Assembly (NCBI RefSeq): GCF_002261185.1
Contig: NZ_NEVQ01000021.1
Coordinates: 1 to 64,000, forward strand
DNA: 64,000 nucleotides
Source of the DNA: Bordetella genomosp. 4
GTDB taxonomy: Bacteria; Pseudomonadota; Gammaproteobacteria; Burkholderiales; Burkholderiaceae_B
Direction: 5' to 3'
Shown piece by piece: positions 8,170 through 15,902 of the stretch; positions within the stretch are counted from its first letter, which is position 1, and each line of letters opens with the position of its first letter. The translations under genes and the position numbers were made by a program. The notes beneath the pieces are model-generated. The model was not told where the DNA came from and made no database searches. It saw only the letters and a program-made list of their open reading frames with translations.

Positions 8170-9261
8170 TTAACGGGGCAGATTTCTTAAGCTGGGGTGG
8201 CAGCGCAGATACGGATCTGCGACACGCATTTCGCCTTTCAGCGTCAGGCCGGCATGCCAGGCCCAACGCGGGTTAAACAACATTCCGCGGCCCACGGCAA
8301 TCAGATCGGCTTTTTCTTCGATCAATACGCGATTCGCCACATCTGGATCGGACAACATGCCAACTGCCATCACCGGCAGCCCGGACTGAGCACGGACCTC
8401 AGCAGCGGCGGGGACCTGATAGGCAGGTCCAACGGTAATTTTCTGATCGGGTGAAATGCCCCCACTCGAGATGGCGACATAATCGCAACCCAATACTTTT
8501 AAACGCTCGGCGAACACTACGGACGATGCAATATCCCAGCCGCCTTGCACCCAATCGGTGACGGAGATGCGCACACCCATGGGTTTCTCAGCCGGCCATG
8601 CCTCGCGCAGACGCCGGAAAACCTCCAATGGATAGCGCATCCTTCCCTCGATGTCTCCGCCCCACTGATCATCGCGGGAATTGCTCAAGGGAGACAAAAA
8701 GGTGTTCAAAAAATAGCCGTGCGCGGCATGCAGCTCCACCAAATCGAAACCAGCCTCATCGGCCCTTCTGAGCGCCGCCAGATAGCTCTCGGTGATCCGT
8801 TCCAGGTCCGCCGCATCGGGGCAGATGGGTTCATCACGGCCCGGGTAGGGCGTGGCCGATGCTCCCCACAATTTCCATCCGCCCTCCGATTCAGATAGTG
8901 CTGCGCCCCCGTTCCAGGGTTGGGCAACCGAGGCTTTACGCCCTGCGTGTGCCAGCTGGATTCCCATATAGCTTGCGTTCGGCCGGCGGGCAAAATTCAC
9001 GATCCTCCGCAGGCCTTCGACCTGCGCGTCGTCCCACAAACCCAAGCAACACGGCGATACACGACCCTCGGGCACAACAGCAGTGGCTTCCATGATCACC
9101 AGGCCAGCACCGGACAGAGAGAGGCCTCCATAATGAACGAGATGCCAGTCCGTCACCAGGCCATCGGCATTGGCCGAGTACTGTGCCATTGGCGACACGA
9201 CAATTCGATTCGGCAACGTCAGCTCGCGCATACGATAAGGCTGAAACAACAAATCGTTCAC
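8170..9261 (-). CDS. NADH:flavin oxidoreductase, old yellow enzyme family (YqjM-like), copy 2
   Basis: A 363-residue ene-reductase of the same family as the adjacent downstream gene, but clearly diverged from it. It shows LPNRIVVSPMAQYSA, IQLAHAGRKASVAQPW, the His pair in ELHAAHGYFLNTFLSPLSN and GRMRYPLEVFRRL. The active-site Cys of YqjM is again replaced by Ala. The start is a GTG at 9261 with GGAGAGAG upstream, and the protein N-terminus (MNDLLFQPYRMRELTLPNR) fits the family. A 20-bp palindrome with a central CG (9282-9301) lies just before it and is a likely LacI-family operator. Two non-identical paralogues suggest two unsaturated intermediates or enantiomers. Confidence 0.92.
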   Translation of the reverse strand: MNDLLFQPYRMRELTLPNRIVVSPMAQYSANADGLVTDWHLVHYGGLSLSGAGLVIMEATAVVPEGRVSPCCLGLWDDAQVEGLRRIVNFARRPNASYMGIQLAHAGRKASVAQPWNGGAALSESEGGWKLWGASATPYPGRDEPICPDAADLERITESYLAALRRADEAGFDLVELHAAHGYFLNTFLSPLSNSRDDQWGGDIEGRMRYPLEVFRRLREAWPAEKPMGVRISVTDWVQGGWDIASSVVFAERLKVLGCDYVAISSGGISPDQKITVGPAYQVPAAAEVRAQSGLPVMAVGMLSDPDVANRVLIEEKADLIAVGRGMLFNPRWAWHAGLTLKGEMRVADPYLRCHPSLRNLPR

Positions 9262-9281
9262 TTGTATCTCTCTCCATCCGT

Positions 9282-9301
9282 TGCTGAATCCGATATCAGC
9301 A
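9282..9301. promoter_or_regulatory. Putative LacI-family operator upstream of the ene-reductase genes
   Basis: TGCTGA-N8-TCAGCA is a 20-bp inverted repeat whose dyad axis falls exactly on a CG dinucleotide, the classic layout of LacI/GalR operators. It lies 20 bp upstream of the GTG start at 9261 and just after the stop of the LacI-type gene. Half-sites reading TTCAGC also occur upstream of the LacI gene at about 10373-10395. Assignment to the neighbouring regulator is inference. Confidence 0.6.
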
Positions 9302-9306
9302 GAGTG

Positions 9307-10359
9307 TTATGAGGAAATGCGCCTACAAGATTGGCGCAGTACCAATTCCGTTGGGATCTCGATCCTGACGGACTTGTCTTCGTGAGTCCGGTTTTCTATT
9401 TGGTCAATCAGGTTTTCCGCAGCCATTCGGCCCAGGGCCAACGCGTCATATCGCACAGCAGTGATGTGGGGGGTCACGATTCGCGCGATGTCGGAGTCAT
9501 TGCCGCAGATCAAAGACAGATCGTCGGGGATTTTCTTGCCAATCAGTTGCAAGGCCTCCAGCACGCCTGGCAACAGGCGTACCCCCATCGATAGCAGCGC
9601 CGTGGGCGGCGCTTTCATACTCATCAAGCGTTGGGTTTGTGAAAGCCCGTATTCGGCCGAAAAAGAGTCCAGGCAAAACAGCGCAGGATCAGGCTCAATC
9701 CCGGCCGACCGTAGTGCTTCCTCGAGTGCGCGCACTCGATCGCGAGCGACTTTCGTACCCCGGCCGCCTGTAATCAAAGCAATTCGGCGATGGCCGAGAC
9801 CCAGCAAATACTCCACTGCCTGACGAGTCCCGTGAAAATGATCGGCACCAATGGACACCGAATTCATGGGAATTTCCCGCTCCATCATCACATGCGGAAT
9901 GCCCCAGTTCGAGATCGCAGAAAGCACCGCACTATTGTTTTCGTCCTGGATCGTCAGGATCATTCCGTCCGCACGGCGGCGTTTGAAAAATTCCATCAAC
10001 GCCACTTCACGCTCGGGGTTACCATCGCTGCTGGCGGTGACGAGCAAATAGCCTTTGGTGCTCAGCACTTCTTCAGCGCCTTTGGTCATACTTGAATAAA
10101 GCGAATTCCGAATATCCGAGAATATGAATCCGATCATTCGCAGCGACGGCGATCGTATGTTCTGCGCGGCGATGTTCGGGCTCCAGCCCAACTCGTCTAT
10201 CGCCGCCTGCACTTTTTTGACATAGGCAGGCCGAACTCCGGGAACGTTGTTGACAACGCGAGAGACCGTACCGATCGATACTCCCGCGCGATCGGCAACC
10301 TCTTGCACCGTGATTCTGGGGGGTGATGATGGTGACATCGTTTTTTTTGCGCGCGCCAT
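9307..10359 (-). CDS. LacI-family transcriptional regulator
   Basis: A 350-residue LacI/GalR-type regulator. The start at 10359 has GGAG seven bases upstream; a longer frame to 10410 lacks such support. The N-terminal helix-turn-helix reads ITVQEVADRAGVSIGTVSRVVNN, followed by the hinge region (about residue 60) and a periplasmic-binding-protein-like sensor domain (from IGFIFSDIRNSLY to the end). It stands between the Liv/lactonase genes and the two ene-reductase genes, all on the minus strand. The nearby 20-bp palindrome at 9282-9301 is its probable operator. The inducer is unknown; LacI members usually bind sugars but some sense other small catabolites. Confidence 0.92.
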   Translation of the reverse strand: MARAKKTMSPSSPPRITVQEVADRAGVSIGTVSRVVNNVPGVRPAYVKKVQAAIDELGWSPNIAAQNIRSPSLRMIGFIFSDIRNSLYSSMTKGAEEVLSTKGYLLVTASSDGNPEREVALMEFFKRRRADGMILTIQDENNSAVLSAISNWGIPHVMMEREIPMNSVSIGADHFHGTRQAVEYLLGLGHRRIALITGGRGTKVARDRVRALEEALRSAGIEPDPALFCLDSFSAEYGLSQTQRLMSMKAPPTALLSMGVRLLPGVLEALQLIGKKIPDDLSLICGNDSDIARIVTPHITAVRYDALALGRMAAENLIDQIENRTHEDKSVRIEIPTELVLRQSCRRISS

Positions 10360-10425
10360 AAAAATGCTCCAATTCAGCTGGTTTCTTTCAGCATAGCCAC
10401 GGCGCCGCAAGAGTGAGTCAAAGCC

Positions 10426-11265
10426 TTAATCCTCATTCGCCGTAGGTAGTGCAGGTTGGGAAATATCCCATACACCATCAATGCCCGCAACAGCAGGGAA
10501 TCGCTCGCGCAACTTGGGGTCATGCCCGGGAATAATGTGGTCTGGCGTCGCTGCCAGACGCTTGAGCAACGCCAGGCCGTTCATATAATCCAGCACATTC
10601 ACAATCACGGGATAAGGGTTGGTCAGCTCTCCATTGGCATAGAAATGCATGGCGTCTGACGCGAGGATCACCTGCCCGCGGGCTGTCGTGACCTCGACGA
10701 TCTGAAGGCCTGGCGCATGGCCTCCCACTGGCCGGATGAAAATACCTGGCAGGATTTCGGCAGTCTGGTCCGTAAATGAAACACGGCCAGCATATAGCGC
10801 GCGCAATACCGTACAAACCTGATCGACGTCATATGGACGGCGTAGCGTTTCGTGACACATCGCGCAGCCCGTAGCGTGCTGCATCTCGGTCTTGTGCACA
10901 TGAATCCGCGCATTAGGGAATTTTTCCAGATTGCCCAGATGATCCCAGTGCATATGGGTGACGATAACGTCCGTGACCTGCTCGGGCGACACGCCCAGAC
11001 TGCGTAACGCGTCAGTCGGGCAGCGATGAAACGTATGTCCACGGCGATTGCAGGTCTCCTCGTCGCAACCGCTGTCTATCAGCACGACCTTGTCCTTTGA
11101 CATCGCCACCCAGACATAGAAATCCAGTGGCATGGGCACATCGTGAAAATCCACGGCTGCCATGAAATTGTGCTGTGCCTTGCGGTTTGCCGGACTGGAC
11201 GCATAGTGCACCGTGAGCAGCCGATACTGGGAATCGTCCACCTGGGTATTCTTTGACGAACTCAT
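10426..11265 (-). CDS. Metallo-beta-lactamase-fold hydrolase, lactonase-like (AttM/BlcC/AHL-lactonase family)
   Basis: A 279-residue zinc hydrolase. It carries the dinuclear metal motif HMHWDH (residues 104-109), a further His in GGHAPG, the bridging Asp in ILASDAMHF and a last His in IIPGHDP, in the order found in N-acyl-homoserine-lactone and gamma-butyrolactone lactonases. A GAGGAGG site precedes the ATG, and the start overlaps the stop of the LivF-like gene by four bases (ATGA), so translation is coupled to the importer. With the Fe-ADH and ALDH of the same cluster it makes the three-enzyme set known for gamma-butyrolactone breakdown. Quorum quenching is an alternative, but the transporter coupling favours nutrient use. 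Confidence 0.88.
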   Translation of the reverse strand: MSSSKNTQVDDSQYRLLTVHYASSPANRKAQHNFMAAVDFHDVPMPLDFYVWVAMSKDKVVLIDSGCDEETCNRRGHTFHRCPTDALRSLGVSPEQVTDVIVTHMHWDHLGNLEKFPNARIHVHKTEMQHATGCAMCHETLRRPYDVDQVCTVLRALYAGRVSFTDQTAEILPGIFIRPVGGHAPGLQIVEVTTARGQVILASDAMHFYANGELTNPYPVIVNVLDYMNGLALLKRLAATPDHIIPGHDPKLRERFPAVAGIDGVWDISQPALPTANED

Positions 11266-11954
11266 AAATATTCCTCCTCAAGCGCTGTGCTACGCAGCTC
11301 ATCCACCGTCCCTTGACGCAGGATATGGCCCGTACGCATCACATAACCACTGGTCGCCACCTTGAGTGCCGGTACCGCCATTTGTTCGGTCATCAGCACC
11401 GTTACACCTTCGGCGCGAAATACACGGATCGCCTTGCTGATCTGCTCGATCCACACAGGAGCCAAACCAAGAAAGGGTTCGTCCAACAGCAAAAGCTTGG
11501 GCGCCGCACTCATCGCCCGGGCGATTGCGACCATCTGTTGCTGGCCGCCGCTCAGAAATCCGGCGTAATCATTCGCGCGTTCTCTGAGCATGGGGAACAA
11601 GTCAGCCAGTTTTTCGTATATGGTGCTCTGCTTCGCCCTACCGAGCCGGGATGCGCCCGCCAGCACGTTGTCGCGTACCGTCATGGTCGGAAACACCCGA
11701 CGCCCTTCCGGGGAATACCCTATTCCCTGATTGGCACGCTCATAAGGCGGGATCTTTCCCAGATCGACGCCATCAAGCAGGATGCTGCCGTCGCTGATCG
11801 GCGCCATTCCGATAATCGCGTTGATCAGACTGGATTTTCCCGCGCCATTTGCCCCGACGAGAATGACCGTCTCGCTCTTTGGCACCGTAATGGAAACCCC
11901 GCTCAAGGCGGAAATGCCGCCATAGCGGACGGCGAGATTGCGTGTCTCAAGCAT
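11262..11954 (-). CDS. ABC transporter ATP-binding protein, LivF-type
   Basis: A 230-residue ATPase of the branched-chain amino-acid/amide importer family. It shows Walker A GANGAGKSSL, the ABC signature LSGGQQQM and Walker B LLLLDEPFLGLAP. The ATG at 11954 is preferred to the upstream in-frame start at 11993 because it has GAGGAGG upstream and matches the LivF N-terminus (LETRNLAVRYGGISAL). It overlaps the end of the LivG-like gene and the start of the lactonase-like gene. With LivG, LivM, LivH and the binding protein it completes one importer; the substrate is probably the compound degraded by this cluster rather than an amino acid. Confidence 0.94.
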   Translation of the reverse strand: MLETRNLAVRYGGISALSGVSITVPKSETVILVGANGAGKSSLINAIIGMAPISDGSILLDGVDLGKIPPYERANQGIGYSPEGRRVFPTMTVRDNVLAGASRLGRAKQSTIYEKLADLFPMLRERANDYAGFLSGGQQQMVAIARAMSAAPKLLLLDEPFLGLAPVWIEQISKAIRVFRAEGVTVLMTEQMAVPALKVATSGYVMRTGHILRQGTVDELRSTALEEEYL

Positions 11955-12711
11955 GAGCGTGCCCCTCCTCTGTCGTCGTTCCCAGATAGGCATCGATCAC
12001 GTCGCGTCGGGCCAGCACCTCGGCGGGCGGGCCATCGGCGATCAGAACGCCTCCGTCCAGCACGCACACGCGGGGACACAGCCGTTTAACGAGATCCATA
12101 TCGTGTTCGACCAACAGTACGCAGCAGCCCATCTCTCTCCTGGCTGCCTGCACGTACTGATCGATGAAAAACCGTTCTTCCTTTTCCAGTCCAGCGGCGG
12201 GTTCGTCCAGCAGGAGGATACGTGGGTCAGTGACAAACGCCATGAGCAGGCCCAGCATTTTCTGCATACCATAGGGCAAGGAATCGCTGACGTGATCCAA
12301 TCGGCTGAGCAAGCCCGCCGTACGTAAAAGCTCGGTCAAATAGGGCTCGTCGAGTGAGATTCCCCGTCCGCTGAATAATTTCGCTCGATGCAGGTTCTCG
12401 TATACCGATGCCGTCTTGAAAGTTTTCGTCTGCTGGAAAGAGCGCACCAGACCCATCGCACTGCGGGTATGAAACAGCTTGTCGCTGATATCACGCCCGC
12501 CATACAGGACGCGGCCGCTGGTTGGCGCTATCTGGCCTGAAACCACGTTGATCAGCGTGGTTTTTCCCGCCCCGTTAGGGCCGATGACGCCAAGCACCTC
12601 GCCTGCGCTCAAGGACAAGCTGACATTGTTGAATACCCGATTGCCGCCAAACTGCTTAGAAACGTTATCGACCTGCAGTATCGGACCAGAATGAGCAGAA
12701 ACGTCAGTCAT
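11947..12711 (-). CDS. ABC transporter ATP-binding protein, LivG-type
   Basis: A 254-residue ATPase, the second nucleotide-binding subunit of the Liv-type importer. Walker A is GPNGAGKTTL and Walker B is ILLLDEPAAGLE, followed by the LivG-typical H-loop VEHDMDLV. The signature loop is unusual: the usual LSxG segment reads LPYGMQKMLGLLMA, close to the LivG consensus LPYGxQ/RRLE. The start overlaps the stop of the LivM-like gene by four bases and its 3' end overlaps the LivF-like gene. It couples ATP hydrolysis to import through the LivH/LivM pore. Confidence 0.94.
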   Translation of the reverse strand: MTDVSAHSGPILQVDNVSKQFGGNRVFNNVSLSLSAGEVLGVIGPNGAGKTTLINVVSGQIAPTSGRVLYGGRDISDKLFHTRSAMGLVRSFQQTKTFKTASVYENLHRAKLFSGRGISLDEPYLTELLRTAGLLSRLDHVSDSLPYGMQKMLGLLMAFVTDPRILLLDEPAAGLEKEERFFIDQYVQAARREMGCCVLLVEHDMDLVKRLCPRVCVLDGGVLIADGPPAEVLARRDVIDAYLGTTTEEGHAHA

Positions 12712-13727
12712 ACGTACTCCTTTTCATTTTGACCCTTGACCTGCCCTGTGGAACGGCGTTTGCGCGAGAAAACGCGGACTCCATATTGCTGGATGAGGCC
12801 GATGAGGCCACCTTTGGCGAACACCACGGCTAGCATCAGCACGAGACCGAACAGGCCTTGCGAAATCTCGCCCTGCAAGCTGAATAAGTTGGCCGCCCAT
12901 ACCAGAATCCCTGCTCCCACCAACGGCCCCAGAATGGCGCTTTGCCCCCCAACGATGGCATAGGCCACGTAATTTACCGACGACATCGCGGAAAACGACG
13001 AGGGATGCGCGGTCATCAACATTTCCACCAGTGCAAATCCAGCCAGTCCCGCAACACCCGCAGCAAAACAAAAACCGATGATTTTGTAGCGGGCGACTGC
13101 CAGACCCACGCTTTGAGCCAGGACTTCGTCTTCGCGGATAGAGTCGAATTGAGACTTGAAATAGCGGGTGAGTGCCACGGTCAACACGACGGACAACAAG
13201 GCCAAGCCAGCGGCCAGCATCAGCACGGCGTTATTGGACTCGATGGCGTAGGTGTCCCCAAACACCGTGACGGCTGGCAACCCCGCTATCCCGTTCGATC
13301 CGCCCGTAAAGCCAGGTGTCTCAAAAAGAATGAGCGGCATGATTTCAGCGAGCACGAAGGTAACGAGCACGAAATACACACCCTTCATCCGCAATACCAG
13401 TAGACCGAGCGGAATGGCCAGCAGAAAGGGCAACCCGAATGCCGTCACCGTCAGGATAGATAGATCCGTGATGTCGTGACGGGCACTCAGAATCGCTGCG
13501 GCATATCCTCCGATCGCCATGAAGGCGGGCACCGCAAAAAACATCAGATCCATACGCAGCATGATGTAGACGCTAAGCGCTCCCATCGACGCGATCATGA
13601 ACTGCGTCAGAACAGACACCGCCGCCGCGTCGGTCATGATCGCCGGCAGAATCAGCGCAAGCGCCATCAGTGCCAGCGCGATCGACTCCGAAGGCCCGAC
13701 AATACGTATCAGATTACTTTTTTGCAT
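12708..13727 (-). CDS. ABC transporter permease, LivM-type
   Basis: A 339-residue inner-membrane permease with about nine to ten hydrophobic segments, including ALALMALALILPAIM near the N-terminus and the conserved family stretch from YFVLVTFVLAEIMPLIL through TGGSNGIAGLP (about 120-155). It is separated by four bases from the LivH-like gene upstream and overlaps the LivG-like gene downstream. It forms the translocation pore with LivH. The C-terminal tail after the last helix is basic and hydrophilic (FSRKRRSTGQVKGQ). Confidence 0.93.
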   Translation of the reverse strand: MQKSNLIRIVGPSESIALALMALALILPAIMTDAAAVSVLTQFMIASMGALSVYIMLRMDLMFFAVPAFMAIGGYAAAILSARHDITDLSILTVTAFGLPFLLAIPLGLLVLRMKGVYFVLVTFVLAEIMPLILFETPGFTGGSNGIAGLPAVTVFGDTYAIESNNAVLMLAAGLALLSVVLTVALTRYFKSQFDSIREDEVLAQSVGLAVARYKIIGFCFAAGVAGLAGFALVEMLMTAHPSSFSAMSSVNYVAYAIVGGQSAILGPLVGAGILVWAANLFSLQGEISQGLFGLVLMLAVVFAKGGLIGLIQQYGVRVFSRKRRSTGQVKGQNEKEYV

Positions 13728-13731
13728 GATC

Positions 13732-14598
13732 TCAGGCTCCGCGTGTCCGCACGCCCATGAGTCCGGTCGGTCTCACAAGCAAGACAATCAGAACAAGCAC
13801 AAACAGCATCAGCGCGCCTTTGGAGCCGCCCAGATAGACAGCGGCATAGGCCTCGACCAGGCCAACCAGAAAAGCGGCGATTGTGGCGCCGCCCAGGCTG
13901 CCCAGACCTCCCAAGATAACCACCAGGAACGAGGCGGCCAGCACTGGATCACCTACGTGAGGCGTGAGCGAGAGTATGGGCGTGACCAGCGCTCCGGTCA
14001 TCCCCGCCAGGCCGGTAGCCAGAGCAAAAGCCAAGGGAAACATTACTCTGGCACGAATACCCAGGGCCACTGCCACCGGGCGGTCCTCGGACAATGCCCG
14101 CAGGCTGCGTCCGAAGTTGGTCCGGTACAAAAGCCCATAAGTCAGGCCGATTGCACCAAAACAAACCGCGAAAACGATGAGATTGGCTAACGGCAGATAC
14201 ACACCGCCAAAATGCAGCACCCCGTCTACCGGGAACTGAAAGAGCGGCGCATCCGGCCCGAACACCACGACCACTGCGGTGCAAATAACCAGATACAGCC
14301 CCAGCGTCAGAATCAACGTTGCCAGGTGGTTATCGATAACCCGTTCCAGGAGCAGAAGTTCGAACAGATATCCCAATACTGCCGTCGCCAAGGCGGCGCA
14401 CACGACCGCGAGGGGATAAGGCATCCCGAACCACGATACGCCTACGTATGCCACATACCCGCCCAGGAGATAAAACCCTCCGTGGGCAAAATTCACCACA
14501 CCGAGGATTCCGAAAATCAACGTGAACCCCAAGGCAAGCAGTGCATACTGAGCGCCGAGCGAAAGCCCGATCAGGCCTGCTGAGATAAAGCTATCCAC
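13732..14598 (-). CDS. ABC transporter permease, LivH-type
   Basis: A 288-residue inner-membrane permease. The N-terminal segment GLSLGAQYALLALGFTLIFG followed by LGVVNFAHGGFYLLGGY is typical of LivH, and the C-terminal region contains ASFLVVILGGLGSLGGA, the conserved cytoplasmic loop that contacts the ATPases. It lies 21 bp downstream of the substrate-binding protein gene and four bases upstream of the LivM-like gene, all in one transcript. With LivM it forms the pore of the importer. Confidence 0.93.
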   Translation of the reverse strand: MDSFISAGLIGLSLGAQYALLALGFTLIFGILGVVNFAHGGFYLLGGYVAYVGVSWFGMPYPLAVVCAALATAVLGYLFELLLLERVIDNHLATLILTLGLYLVICTAVVVVFGPDAPLFQFPVDGVLHFGGVYLPLANLIVFAVCFGAIGLTYGLLYRTNFGRSLRALSEDRPVAVALGIRARVMFPLAFALATGLAGMTGALVTPILSLTPHVGDPVLAASFLVVILGGLGSLGGATIAAFLVGLVEAYAAVYLGGSKGALMLFVLVLIVLLVRPTGLMGVRTRGA

Positions 14599-14619
14599 GA
14601 TCGCCCCTCGTCTTGAATC

Positions 14620-15789
14620 TCAATAATCGACAGGAGCTTTAACCTGGATCACAGGTTGTTCCTTGCCGCCAAGAATCGTGCCGATACCAAACGGCAACGA
14701 CAACTCCTGGTTGATCTTGTAGGTGGCCTGGCCGATCCACTTGCCTTCACCGAGGTTGGGGTCAACCACGTCGAGCTTGCGCAGCACTTCGGCTACCTTG
14801 TCAGCGTCGCTATACGTGCCTGCTTTTTCAATGGCTTGCACCAAAGCGCGGCCACCGGCGACAAACAGATAGAAGAAATTGTTCTCTGGCGGCTCTGCCT
14901 TTAACAACGTCTGGTAGCTTTCCTGCAGCTTCAACACATTCTCATCAATGAAGACCGGCTCAAACCAGTAGAAGTCGCGCAATACGTCCATACCACCCGC
15001 CACACGTGCAATCTCGACAGTGCCTGGTCCGCCAAGGCGGCCGATTACCCCTTTGTAGCCTGCCTGGCGCAATTGCTTGACGAGAATGCCGGCATCACCC
15101 GGCGGCGTCGATACCGTATCCACCGTATCGGGGTTGCTCGCCATGATGCGTGTGACAATGGGTGCGAAATTGGTCGTGCCACGTTGGTAATACTCGAGCT
15201 TGGTCGGCACACCATTTTTTTCATAGATACCAGCAACCACCTCGGCCACATCGGTGCCAGCCTGGTCATTCGGTGCAATCGTCAATGCAGTTTTAATGCC
15301 AAAGGTTTGCTTCGCGTGCTTGACGATCGGATCTCCCCAGGCAGCCGGGCCCGGTCCAATATGGAACGTGAGCGGCCAACGAGGACCGATGGCGTCACGC
15401 GCGTAGCTATCGCTCATCATGAGCATCTTGTTGCGCGTGGCGATCGGCTTCATACCAGTGACCTCCGGCGAACCCATGGGTCCCAGGATGAACTTGACGC
15501 CCTGGCTGACAAAATTGTTCGCCGCTGCGGCGGCACCTTCTGCGGTGTACTTCGCATCAATGGCAACAACACGCAGCTGACAGGTTTCGTCCCCGACCTT
15601 CATCCCGCCTTTGGCATTGACTTCGGCGGCCACATAGTCAGCAGCCCCTTTGATCGCCAATCCCCACTGCGTGGCGGCGCCGGATAGCGGACCCGTTGCG
15701 CCTATTTTGATTTCGCAATTCGCCGCAGCCACACCGGGCAGAGCCGCTATCGTGCATGCGGCGACAAGGCCTACAAGCTTCTGGTTCAT
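14620..15789 (-). CDS. ABC transporter periplasmic substrate-binding protein, LivK-type
   Basis: A 389-residue type-I periplasmic binding protein. The N-terminal Sec signal (MNQKLVGLVAACTIAALPGVAAA, cleavage before NCEIKIG) is followed by IGATGPLSGAATQWG, the usual first strand and ligand loop of the family. GAGGAGA precedes the start. A 7+4+7 palindrome (15807-15824) lies directly upstream, so this gene probably heads a transcript running through the permeases, ATPases and lactonase-like gene. The pocket residues cannot be used to name the ligand; family members also bind aromatic acids, amides and urea. Confidence 0.93.
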   Translation of the reverse strand: MNQKLVGLVAACTIAALPGVAAANCEIKIGATGPLSGAATQWGLAIKGAADYVAAEVNAKGGMKVGDETCQLRVVAIDAKYTAEGAAAAANNFVSQGVKFILGPMGSPEVTGMKPIATRNKMLMMSDSYARDAIGPRWPLTFHIGPGPAAWGDPIVKHAKQTFGIKTALTIAPNDQAGTDVAEVVAGIYEKNGVPTKLEYYQRGTTNFAPIVTRIMASNPDTVDTVSTPPGDAGILVKQLRQAGYKGVIGRLGGPGTVEIARVAGGMDVLRDFYWFEPVFIDENVLKLQESYQTLLKAEPPENNFFYLFVAGGRALVQAIEKAGTYSDADKVAEVLRKLDVVDPNLGEGKWIGQATYKINQELSLPFGIGTILGGKEQPVIQVKAPVDY

Positions 15790-15806
15790 ATCGTCTCCTC
15801 AACCTC

Positions 15807-15824
15807 TTGATTAGCCATAATCAA
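15807..15824. promoter_or_regulatory. Perfect inverted repeat upstream of the Liv-type operon
   Basis: TTGATTA-gcca-TAATCAA is a perfect 7-bp-arm inverted repeat with a four-base spacer. It is centred about 26 bp upstream of the LivK-like start, in the 113-bp gap after the Fe-ADH gene. The AT-rich dyad is positioned as an operator. It lacks the central CG of LacI sites, so a different regulator is likely. Function is inferred from position only. Confidence 0.45.
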
Positions 15825-15902
15825 AGCTATGGTCGTTTTAAATAAATGAAGTGGGTTCAAGCGTTATTGGCTTGTCCGTTCATCTCTACTCTCGCGCAAA
15901 CA

